Below are positions 51,137 through 60,200 of a stretch of 64,000 bases of DNA, piece after piece. The notes beneath the pieces are model-generated. The model worked only from the letters and a program-made list of their open reading frames with translations. It did not search any database and was not told the origin of the DNA. Position 1 is the stretch's first letter. Every line of letters starts with the position of its first letter. The position numbers and the translations under genes were made by a program. The stretch is from CAZQFV01 sp964613665 (GTDB lineage: Bacteria > Chloroflexota > Chloroflexia > DTKN01). The DNA is taken from assembly GCA_964613665.1 (NCBI GenBank), contig CAZTIG010000003.1:62001-126000 (forward strand), read 5' to 3'.

Positions 51137-54100
51137 TTGCTACCTGATATCTTCTGCCCGAAGTGCGGCCTCCTGGTGCTCGACCGCCCCGAGTGCACCT
51201 GCGGCTGGCGGCGGCCCTCGCGCGGGCTGGGCAGCCGTCTCTGGCAGGTGGAGCTGCCCCACCGCCTGCACCGCGCGCCCTGCTACCTGGTGCCGGCCGG
51301 CAGCGTGCTGGTCATCCCCACCGAGGACGGGCATATCTTTGCCCTGGAGCGCGAGAGTGGCCGCCTGGCCTGGGAACATGCCCTGCCGGAGGGCTGGGGC
51401 ACGCACGGCTTGGCCACCGACGGCACCTGCCTGTTCATCGCCCCGGAAGACGTCCGCCCCCTGCCGGCAGCAGGCAAGACACTGCTGGCCCTCGACGCGG
51501 CAAGCGGGGAGGAGCGCTGGCGGCTGGATCTGCCGGCGCACAGCCTCTCCATCCCGGCCTATGCCAATGGAGCGCTCTACTTCAGCGATGCCCAGGGGCT
51601 CATCCACGCCGTCTCCGCCGAGGATGGCCGGCCGCTCTGGGAGCACGCCCACCCCAACTGGGGGCCGGCTGCGCCGGTCGCCGGTCAGGGCTGGATCGCC
51701 GCGGGGGGCCAGGGCCGCATTCTGGCCGCCTACAACGCCGCCAATGGCCGCGAGCTCTGGCGTTTCGCCGCCCCCGGCATGGTCGTCTCGCCGCTGGCTG
51801 CTACGGGGCACATGGTCTTCCTGCGCTGCTGGGACAATATCCTCTACGCTCTTGACGGGGCCAGCGGCGCGGTGCGCTGGTCCATTCCTCCCGAGCGCGG
51901 CCAGGGGCCGACCACGCCCCCTACCACCGACGGCGCCAGCGTGTACATCGGCACGCGCACGCTCCCTCGCCCTGCCCCTGCAGCCGGTGAGGGGGAGGGA
52001 CGGTATGCCCTCCTCTCGCTGCGGGTCGAGGACGGGCAGGAGCGCTGGCGCTTCCCCACCGCCAGCCACATCCAGACGCCCCCGGCCGCCGGCGGGGACA
52101 TTGTCCTCTTCGGCTCGCGCGCCGGCGAGGCCTATGCCGTGGAGACGGGGGCGGGCCGTTCGCTCTGGGAGATGGCCCTCGAGCGGCAGCTCGTGGCCGG
52201 GCCGGCTACCGACGAGCGCCGCGCCTACTTCGCCAGCCGCGACGGCACCGTCTGGGCCTTGCTGCGGCAGGCAGAGACCCCGGTCCTGGCTCCCGAGCTC
52301 TACCTGCGGCAGGAAAACCCCCTCGGAGCGGCCGTGGCCTATGCCCTGCGGGGCCAGTATGCCCAGGCCGCAGCGCTGTACGAGAGCATGGGCAGGCGCA
52401 GCGAGGCAGCCCAGCTGTACGACGCCGGCGAGCGCCCCAGCGAGGCTGCCCACCTCTACGAGGATCTGGACAAGCTGGACCGGGCCCGCGCCCTCTACCA
52501 GCGGGCCGGCGACACCCTCGGGATGGCCCGCATCACCGCCCGGTTGGGCGACTCCCTGGGCGCGGCCGGCCTCTACGAGCAGGCCGGGGAGCTGGCCGAG
52601 GCCGCGCACCTCTACGAGGAAGGCGGCGACCGGGGCCACGCGGCGGAGCTGTACCAGCATCTGGGTGATGTAGACAAGGCTGTCCGCCTGCGGCAGTCCA
52701 TGGGCGAGGACGAGCTGGCCATCGAGATACTGGTCCAGGAGGGCCGGGTGCGCGAGGCTGCCCAGATGTTGCAGGAGAAGGGCCGCCTGGAGCGCGCCGC
52801 CAACCTCTACCGCCAGGCCGGCGAGCTGGTCCAGGCGGTGACGCTCTTCGAACGGCTGGAGCGCTGGGAACAGGTGGCTGAGCTAGCCCTGGAGACCAAG
52901 GACTACCGCCGCGAGGGCGAGGCCCGCATGCGCCTGCACCAGCCGGAGAGGGCCGCGGCACCCCTGCTGCAGGCAGCGAAGCAGCTGGCCAGCGAGCGCG
53001 GCGTCCCCGACGAGGAGGTCGCTGGGCTCTACGAGCAGGTCGCCCGGCTCTACAGCGACGTGCTCTACGAGGAGGACAAGGCCGCCCGCTGCCGGCGGGA
53101 GGTGCGTCGCTACCGCTCCCTGCCCGAGGTGCTGGTCCAGGGCGGCTCGGAGAAACCGCTGCGCGAAAAGGCCTACGGTACCCTGGAGCTCATAGCAAAG
53201 AACACCGGCTTCGGCGTGGCCCGCAACATCCGCGTGGACCTGGCCGGCCCCTTTGACGTCAGCGGCGAACACGAGATCCCTGCACTGCGCGAGAAAGGCG
53301 AGAAGGTCCTCACCATCCGCATCCGCCCCCACGAGGGCCACTTTGGCTCCGAGGTCCCGCTCACCGTCACCGTGACTTACCAGGATGCCCACGGCGGCGA
53401 CTATACGCTGCAGCAGGAGATCGGCGTGCACGTGGAGAAAGATGCCTGGCTCGTCCCGATGGGCACGCCGGTGGCCTTTAATATCCAGGGAGACTTTGTC
53501 GGGCCGGGCGCGCAGAAGAAAGAGGAGATCGGTGACCGGGTCGAGATCCATCGCCAGGGGGTCAGTGTCAGGGCCGGCGAGGAAGAGATCCAGATTCAGC
53601 GGCCGGGACCGCCCGTGCGTCGCTGCCCACGCTGCAATGTGCCGATCAAGGAAGAGGGCTATACCTTCTGTCCAGAGTGCGGCAGTCCGATAGTGCCGGC
53701 CTACAGCCGGCCGGAGGAACCCACCCCACCCCCCATGCGCCGACCAACCCCCAGCGAGCTCTACCGCGAGCGGCTGCAGAGGATGCTGATCGAGGGGCGC
53801 ACGGAGGAAAGCGAAAGTGAACTCAGCCACTTGCGCTTCCGTATTCCTCCGGACCAGGCCCAGGCGATCGAGCGCGAGGTACAGGCAGCGCTGCCGCAGG
53901 TGCTGCTGGAACGCTGCCGCGACCTGGAGCAGGCCGGGGACATCGAGGCGGCGGCGGAGCACTACCGGCGCCTCCTGGCCGAGCACGTTGAGGGAGTCGC
54001 AGCTGCCGAGGTGCAGGCTGCATTGGAGCGCTGGCTGGCCCAGGCGCGCAAGTGGGAGGATTGCGGCGGCCGGGCCGAGGGCCGGGAATGGTACCGGCTG

Positions 54101-54163
54101 GTGCTGAAGGTGCAGCCGGACCACCCCGAGGCCCGGGCCGGGCTGGATAGGTTGGGGGGATAG
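51137..54163 (+). CDS. PQQ-propeller/TPR-like protein with zinc ribbons
   Basis: The 1,008-residue protein has an N-terminal zinc ribbon (CPKCG...CTCGW, 7-25) and PQQ-type propeller blades (35-390; GHIFALERESGRLAWEHAL). A helical repeat array (395-640) follows with the unit EAAxLYExxG, then an Ig-like domain (670-760), a second ribbon (CPRC...CPECG, near 829) and a helical C-terminus. It is a longer paralogue of the protein at 15263. No signal peptide is seen. The start is TTG at 51137 with GGAGGT 6 bases upstream. Its stop overlaps the start of the nuclease gene. Confidence 0.83.
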   Translation: MLPDIFCPKCGLLVLDRPECTCGWRRPSRGLGSRLWQVELPHRLHRAPCYLVPAGSVLVIPTEDGHIFALERESGRLAWEHALPEGWGTHGLATDGTCLFIAPEDVRPLPAAGKTLLALDAASGEERWRLDLPAHSLSIPAYANGALYFSDAQGLIHAVSAEDGRPLWEHAHPNWGPAAPVAGQGWIAAGGQGRILAAYNAANGRELWRFAAPGMVVSPLAATGHMVFLRCWDNILYALDGASGAVRWSIPPERGQGPTTPPTTDGASVYIGTRTLPRPAPAAGEGEGRYALLSLRVEDGQERWRFPTASHIQTPPAAGGDIVLFGSRAGEAYAVETGAGRSLWEMALERQLVAGPATDERRAYFASRDGTVWALLRQAETPVLAPELYLRQENPLGAAVAYALRGQYAQAAALYESMGRRSEAAQLYDAGERPSEAAHLYEDLDKLDRARALYQRAGDTLGMARITARLGDSLGAAGLYEQAGELAEAAHLYEEGGDRGHAAELYQHLGDVDKAVRLRQSMGEDELAIEILVQEGRVREAAQMLQEKGRLERAANLYRQAGELVQAVTLFERLERWEQVAELALETKDYRREGEARMRLHQPERAAAPLLQAAKQLASERGVPDEEVAGLYEQVARLYSDVLYEEDKAARCRREVRRYRSLPEVLVQGGSEKPLREKAYGTLELIAKNTGFGVARNIRVDLAGPFDVSGEHEIPALREKGEKVLTIRIRPHEGHFGSEVPLTVTVTYQDAHGGDYTLQQEIGVHVEKDAWLVPMGTPVAFNIQGDFVGPGAQKKEEIGDRVEIHRQGVSVRAGEEEIQIQRPGPPVRRCPRCNVPIKEEGYTFCPECGSPIVPAYSRPEEPTPPPMRRPTPSELYRERLQRMLIEGRTEESESELSHLRFRIPPDQAQAIEREVQAALPQVLLERCRDLEQAGDIEAAAEHYRRLLAEHVEGVAAAEVQAALERWLAQARKWEDCGGRAEGREWYRLVLKVQPDHPEARAGLDRLGG

Positions 54164-54978
54164 TGAAAGAACTCGACTTGCACGGAATCCGGCAGCGCCT
54201 CTCCGAGCGACGCGGCCAAATCGGCACCGAGATCGCCGCCATCGAGGAGCAGAAGACGGCGCTCTTCCAACAGGGCATGGGCGAGGGCTCGGCCCGGCTC
54301 AAGACGATCCTGGCCCGGCGTATCCGCGACCTGGAGCGTCAGGCGGCGGTCTGGGAACGCCTCCTGCAGATCGTCCACAAGCAGAGCCTGCTCGTGGCCC
54401 ACCTGGTATATGCCCGCGAGAATGCCGACCTGCTCAACCAGGGTCTGCTGGCCGGCGTGGACTGGGAGCGCCTGCTGGAGACCGTCGGGCCGGCTGCCAC
54501 CCTGCAGGCGGCCCTGCTCCAGCGCATCGAGGCCGTCCTGGCCACACTGAGCAGGCCTGCCCCCGGTGCGCGGCCCGCCAGACCGCGCGCAGCGGAGAGC
54601 CTCCTGGTCAAACACGTGCCCGATGGCGACGGCCTGGAGTTGGCCGACGGCCGGCGGGTGCGCTACATCGGCATCGACGCCCCCGAGGTATCCGGAGACC
54701 AGGGCCGGCCGCAGCCGTTTGCCGAGGAGGCGCGGGAGCTGAACCGCCGGCTGGTACTCGGGAAGCAGGTGCGCCTGGAGCGTGACACCTCCGACACCGA
54801 CCGCTACGGCCGGCTGCTGCGCTACGTCTATGTCGGTGACCTCTTTGTCAACGCTGAGCTGGTGCGGGCCGGCCTGGCCGTCGCCCTGGAGCTGTGGCCC
54901 GACGTCCAGCGCGCCGATGAGCTGGCCCGACTGGAGCAAGAGGCGATCCGCAAACGCCGGGGGATGTGGGCCAGGTAG
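54163..54978 (+). CDS. Staphylococcal-nuclease-like enzyme with N-terminal ESCRT-III-like helical domain
   Basis: The 271-residue protein has two parts. Residues 1-130 form a helical domain (IEEQKTALFQQGMGEG, then TILARRIRDLERQ) that aligns with residues 24-150 of the protein at 29404. Residues 145-271 are a thermonuclease (SNase) domain with DGDGLEL, RYIGIDAPE (Arg167, Glu175) and DRYGRLLRYVYV (Arg217), so the catalytic set is present. No signal peptide is visible, unlike most SNases, so it is probably cytoplasmic. The GTG start overlaps the upstream stop by 1 base. Confidence 0.85.
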   Translation: MKELDLHGIRQRLSERRGQIGTEIAAIEEQKTALFQQGMGEGSARLKTILARRIRDLERQAAVWERLLQIVHKQSLLVAHLVYARENADLLNQGLLAGVDWERLLETVGPAATLQAALLQRIEAVLATLSRPAPGARPARPRAAESLLVKHVPDGDGLELADGRRVRYIGIDAPEVSGDQGRPQPFAEEARELNRRLVLGKQVRLERDTSDTDRYGRLLRYVYVGDLFVNAELVRAGLAVALELWPDVQRADELARLEQEAIRKRRGMWAR

Positions 54979-54986
54979 AACCACTA

Positions 54987-55015
54987 TTGACAACCGATGG
55001 CAACCATGGTACACT
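54987..55015 (+). promoter_or_regulatory. Sigma-70-type promoter
   Basis: A perfect TTGACA (54987-54992), a 17-bp spacer and TACACT (55010-55015) lie just ahead of the gene starting at 55034. The transcript leader would be very short. Confidence 0.7.
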
Positions 55016-55033
55016 TTTGCCGGGAGGATGGGA

Positions 55034-55918
55034 GTGAATACCCTCAAGGCCCTCTGGCAAAAGGTGCCTCTTTTCTGGCGGCTGGCCGGCCCGGCGCTGC
55101 TGCTGGCCCTGGCGGTGATCGCCTTTGTCCAAAGCCGGCCCGACGGCCGCCTGCACCTCCACTTCCTCCCGGTCGGCCAGGGCAACGCCATCCTGGTGGT
55201 CTCGCCCGCGGGCCAGACGGTGCTGATCGACGGCGGCCCCGATGCCACCGCCCTCCTGAGCGCCCTGGGCCACCACCTGCCCTTCTGGAAGCCGGCGCTG
55301 GACATGGTGATCGTGACCGAGACCGACCCGGCCCGGCTGGCCGGCCCGCTCGCCGCCCTGGAGCGCTACCGGACGCAGGCGGCCGGCCGGCCCGGCCGCG
55401 TGCAGCGGAGCACGGGCTGGGAGCGCTGGCAAGAGCTCCTCGCCCGCCAGGGGGTCGCCGCCGCGGAACTGCAGCGCGGCAGCCGCGTGGAGCTGGGCGA
55501 TGGGGTGGTGATCGAGATCGTCCACCCGGCCGCGGCGCTGCCGACCGGGGTAGCACCGGCCGGCCGCGACGACGCCCTGGTGCTGCGCGTGACCTATGGG
55601 CACTTCTCCGCCATGCTCCCGACCGCGGCCGGGCCGGCCGGCCAACAGGCCCTGCTGCAGGCCGGCGCCGTGCCCCCGAGCAGCGTTCTCCTCATCCCCC
55701 GCCAGGCCGAGCACCAGGCACTCGACCCGGCCTTTCTCCAGGCCGCGCGGCCGGCCGTGGCCGTCGTCTCGGCCGGCAGCGGCTACCACCAGGGCCCCGA
55801 CGCGCGTACGCTGGCCCTGGTCCAGGCGGCCGGCAGCGCCCTCTACCGCACCGATCGACAGGGGACGGTGGAGGTGGTGACCGATGGGACGGCGATCTGG
55901 GTGTGGACGGAACGGTGA
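55034..55918 (+). CDS. ComEC/Rec2-type metallo-beta-lactamase-like protein, metal site lost
   Basis: The 294-residue protein has one N-terminal transmembrane helix (about 14-34), then a domain with the ComEC C-terminal pattern LHFLPVGQGNAILVVSPAGQ and VLIDGGP. Where the HxHxDH metal motif is expected it reads VTETDPARLAG, so the zinc ligands are missing and the enzyme is probably inactive. It may act as a binding protein. A GTG start at 55034 has GGGAGG 6 bases upstream; the ATG 6 bases earlier is too close to it. Confidence 0.75.
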   Translation: MNTLKALWQKVPLFWRLAGPALLLALAVIAFVQSRPDGRLHLHFLPVGQGNAILVVSPAGQTVLIDGGPDATALLSALGHHLPFWKPALDMVIVTETDPARLAGPLAALERYRTQAAGRPGRVQRSTGWERWQELLARQGVAAAELQRGSRVELGDGVVIEIVHPAAALPTGVAPAGRDDALVLRVTYGHFSAMLPTAAGPAGQQALLQAGAVPPSSVLLIPRQAEHQALDPAFLQAARPAVAVVSAGSGYHQGPDARTLALVQAAGSALYRTDRQGTVEVVTDGTAIWVWTER

Positions 55919-55944
55919 GAGCTCTTCAAGTATGCGCCAGCTCC

Positions 55945-55973
55945 TTGACGCCAGGACGGCCCTGTGGTACGAT
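55945..55973 (+). promoter_or_regulatory. Sigma-70-type promoter
   Basis: TTGACG (55945-55950), a 17-bp spacer and TACGAT (55968-55973) precede the gene starting at 56007. Confidence 0.65.
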
Positions 55974-56006
55974 GCGCTTGCCGACAGACCCCGCCCGGAG
56001 GCAGCG

Positions 56007-57080
56007 ATGAAAGGCATTGCCCACTTTGTCAGCGGCGTGGCCATCGCCACCTTCTTCCCCCAGGTCGTCCAGCAAGCCGCCGCAGGAGGCCTGCTCCCCG
56101 TCCTGGGGGGAGTGGGCGGCATCCTTCCCGACACGCTCGATTTCAAGTTCGCCCGCTACTTTGAGCGCTACGACGACGAGATCGACCCCGGCCCCAGCCC
56201 CGACGCGCAGCAGATCGCCGAGCGGGTCGCCGCGGCCATGCGCGCGGCCTACGAGAGCGGCCGGCCGCGCAACATCATGCTGCACACCATCCGCATGGGC
56301 CCCGACCTCTGGCGGCAGTACACCGTGCGCTTCGACCCGCCCGCCGGCCAGGTCATCGTGCGCATCGGCCCCCTGGTCAACACCGGCCAGGTGCCCTACC
56401 CCGGCTCGGAGCCGAAGGGGCAGACCGAGGCCTGCGTCCAGGTCGGCGTGCCCATGGTCCACACCTACGACGCCGAGAACAAGGTCGACATCTTCAGCGG
56501 CCCCTCGTTCCTCTTTGCCCGCGAGGGCGACCACGTCCACATCCACTTCCTCGACTGGCACCGCCGCTGGTCGCATTCCTTCCCCTGCGGCCTGCTCGGC
56601 GGCTTGGCCGTCGGCCTCCTCGTCTGGCTGGCGGCGGGCATCGCCAGCGCGGCCGCTCCCGGCGGCTGGCCGGGCGGTTTCGCCGCCGCCCTGCCCATCG
56701 CCCTCTGGTCCGGCGCTGTCTTCACCCTTGGCTTCTTCGGCCACATCCTCGAGGATCAGCTCGGCCACATGGGCAGCAACCTCTTCTGGCCGTTCACCAG
56801 GAAACGCATGCCCGGCCTGCACCTGCTGCGTTCCGGCGACGCCATCCCCAACTTCCTGACCGTCTGGACCGCCCTGGCGCTGACCCTCTTCAACCTGGAT
56901 CGTTTCTCGGCCCAGCCGCGCCTGCCGGCCGCGCTCTACCTGACAATCGCCCTGGGACTGCCCTGGGCACTCCTGCTCGGCCTGTACCTGCGGCAGCGCC
57001 TGCGCCGCCGGCCCGAAGCGCTGGAGAAGCTGCGCCAGGGGGACATTGTCGCCGAGAGCGAGGAGGTGGAGGTAGCCTGA
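56007..57080 (+). CDS. Membrane-bound metal-dependent hydrolase-like protein
   Basis: The 357-residue protein starts MKGIAHFVSGVAIATFF and continues to GGILPDTLDF, the pattern of the YdjM/DUF457 family of inner-membrane metal-dependent hydrolases (GxxxPD after an N-terminal helix with His). A long soluble insert (50-185) and several transmembrane helices follow, with HRRWSHS and GHILEDQLGHMGS as further metal-ligand candidates. The activity of the family is unproven. CGGAGG stands upstream of the ATG. Confidence 0.78.
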   Translation: MKGIAHFVSGVAIATFFPQVVQQAAAGGLLPVLGGVGGILPDTLDFKFARYFERYDDEIDPGPSPDAQQIAERVAAAMRAAYESGRPRNIMLHTIRMGPDLWRQYTVRFDPPAGQVIVRIGPLVNTGQVPYPGSEPKGQTEACVQVGVPMVHTYDAENKVDIFSGPSFLFAREGDHVHIHFLDWHRRWSHSFPCGLLGGLAVGLLVWLAAGIASAAAPGGWPGGFAAALPIALWSGAVFTLGFFGHILEDQLGHMGSNLFWPFTRKRMPGLHLLRSGDAIPNFLTVWTALALTLFNLDRFSAQPRLPAALYLTIALGLPWALLLGLYLRQRLRRRPEALEKLRQGDIVAESEEVEVA

Positions 57081-57215
57081 GGGTCGCCCCGGCATCGTGT
57101 CGGCGTGCAGGCGTCTGGGTGATCAAAGGGGCGGGAGTGAGGGCCCAGAACCGCCGTGCCGCGTCCCCGGTCACGTGGCCACCGCCTCGCCGGGACCTAT
57201 CTGCGGAGGTCTGCC

Positions 57216-60200
57216 ATGAGATCTCTCTTGCACCGGCTGGCCATGCTACTCTCGCTCCTCGCGCTGCTCGCGCCCGGGCCGGCCCTGCTGGCCGCGCCCT
57301 TCCCTATCGCCCTGCCCCAGGGCGGCCAGGCCGCCGCGCCCCTCGACGTGGTCATCAACGAGGTGGCATGGATGGGGACGGCGTTCAACACAGCCGATGA
57401 GTGGATGGAGCTGTATAACAACACCGCCAGCGCCGTCGACCTGACGGGCTGGCACCTCCGGGACGACGATGCGCTGGACATCGCCCTGACCGGGTCGATC
57501 CCTGCCCACGGTCACTATCTGCTGGAGCGCACCGACGACAACACGATCCCGGACATCCCGGCCGACTGGTACGGCAGCTTTGGCACCGGCGGTCTGTCCG
57601 ACGCTGGCGAGGTCCTGACCCTCACCGACAGCCTTGGCAACGTGATCGACACCGCCAACGCCGAGAATGGAGCGGGTTGGCCGGCCGGCACGACCTCCGG
57701 CCGCCGCAGCATGGAGAGGATCAACCCGCTATTGGCGGATATCGACTCCAACTGGGGCACAAACACCACCTGGATCCGCAACGGCTACGACGGCGGAGGC
57801 GCACCCATCAACGGAACCCCCAGGCAGCGGAACTCCCTATCGTGGCCTGACCTGGTCGTAGCCAAGCAGGCACCGCCCGCCGCCCCCGTCGGCGCGCCCA
57901 TCTCCTACCAGATCACCGTCGTCAACCAGGGGCCGCTGGCCGCGCCGGGCGTCCTGATCAGCGACACCCTGCCGGCAGGCTTCCTCTATTCGGCCCACGA
58001 CGGCCCCTACCCCTGCAGCCTGTCCGGCGGCTACCTCTTCTCCTGCCAGGCCGGCACGATCGACCCGGCCGGCCAGGGCCAGGTCACGATCACCGGCAGC
58101 CTCGCCCTGACCGCCTCCGGAACGCTCCTCAACCTGGTCTATGCTACGGCCGCCATCACCGAGATCACCGGCACCAACAATCTGGCCCAGGCCGCCACCC
58201 TGGTCCAGGAGGCCCACGCCGACCTGGCCGTGGCCAAGACCGGCCCGGCCACCGTCGAGCCCGGCGACGCGCTCACCTACACCCTGGCCATCAGCAACAT
58301 CGGCCAGCTGGCCGCGCCAGGCCTCCTCATCACCGACACCCTACCGACCGGCCTGGCCTTTGTCTCGCAGGACAGCCCCTACACCTTCACCCAGTTGGCC
58401 CCCCAGACCCTCTTCTGGGAGGCGGGCACGCTGGACAGCGGGGCAAGCAGCCGGATTACCGTGTCCGCTGAAGTGCTGCCCACCGCCACGGGGACGCTCG
58501 CCAACCAGGTCTGGGCCACCACCGCCATCACCGAGGTCACCAGCACCAACAACCTGGCCTGGGCCTACACCCTGGTCGAGGCCATCGAGCCCGACCTGGC
58601 CGTGGCCAAGGCCGGGCCGGCCAGCGCTCACCCCGGCGACCCGCTCACCTACACCCTGGCTATCAGCAGCATCGGCGCGCTGACCGCCCCGGGGGTACGC
58701 CTGACCGACACCCTGCCGGCCGGCCTGGCCTTTAGCGATTCCACCCCCTACCCCGACCTCCAGCCGGCCCCCGGCGTCCTCGTCTGGACCCTGGGCGACC
58801 TGCCCCCTTCCACCTCCCAGACAGTCCTGGTCTATGGCACCGTGGTCCCCACGGCCGGCGGCACGCTCGTCAACACCATTGTGGCGACCACCCCGCTCAC
58901 CGAGACCGACCCGGGCAACAACAGCGCCACCTGGACCACCACCGTCCTGCCTCCCGGCGAGGGGCTGGTGGTCATCAACGAGGTGGCCTGGGGCGGGACT
59001 GCGGACTCGGCCGCCGACGAGTGGATGGAGCTCTACAACGCCGCCCCCGGCGCCGTCGACCTGGCCGGCTGGACCCTGCGCTCCAGCGACGGCACCCCCA
59101 CCATCCCCCTCACCGGCACCATCCCCCCCGGCGGCTACTTCCTCCTGGAGCGCGACGACGACAGCACCGTCAGCGACATCCCCGCCGACCTGATCTACCA
59201 AGGGGGCCTGAACAACGGCCCTCCCGGCGAGGTCCTCACCCTGACCAACGCCCTCAGCCAGGTCGTCAGCACGGCCAACGCCAATGGTGGGGCCTGGCCG
59301 GCCGGCTCCGGCTCGCCGAGCTACCTCTCCATGGAGCGCGTCGACCCGCTGGCTCCCGACACCGATGCCGGCTGGGTCAGCAACGACACGGTCCATCGCA
59401 ACGGCCTGGCCGCCAACGGAGCCGCCATCAACGGCACGCCCAAGTACCCGAACTCCCCTCTGCAGCGCCCCGACCTGGCCGTGACCAAAACCGGGCCGGA
59501 GAGTGCGGCCATCGGACTGCCGATCACCTACACATTGCTCATAGGTAATGTCGGACTGGAGGACGCCGCCGACGTGCGCATCACCGACACCCTGCCTATC
59601 GGCATCTCCTTCGTCTCCCAGACCAGCAGCTACCCCTTCAGCTTCGAGCAGGCGGGAAACTTGCTCGTCTGGACGGCAGACCTCCTGCCCACCGCCACCA
59701 CCGCCGCGATTACCCTGCACGCACTGGTGGCCAGCGGCGCGCCCGCGCAGGTGCAGAACTGCCTGGCCGCCACGACCGCCGGCGCCGAGACGGTCCTGGA
59801 CAACAACAGCGCCTGCTGGCAGACGACCGTCGCCGGCGGAACCGTGCCGGTCTACCTGCCCCTGGTCTTTCGGGACTATTGCCTGCAGCTCCAGATCGGG
59901 GCCGTTTTCTTCAAGGGCTACCTGACCGGCCAGCCCGACGAAGCCGTCCAGCTCTACAACGCCGGCACTGTCCCGATCGACCTGAGCGGATGGAGTCTCT
60001 GCAAGTTCACCACCAGCCTGCGATGCTGGGCGCTGCCGCCGCTCTCCATCGCCCCCGCCCAGCCACTCTGGCTGAGCCACGACGCTGCTGCCTTTGCCCT
60101 GACCTTTGGCTTCCCCCCGGACTATGAGGCCGCTTCGTGGTTCTCGGGAGGCAACCTGAGCGACGACGGCGACGAGGTCGTCCTGCTCGACCCGGCCGGC

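Noticed and set aside
49662..52673. A 1,003-codon plus-strand frame across the SPFH-like and PQQ genes
   Set aside because: It is an out-of-frame reading (Pro/Arg/Ala/Gly-rich) of two genes with recognisable domains and ribosome-binding sites.
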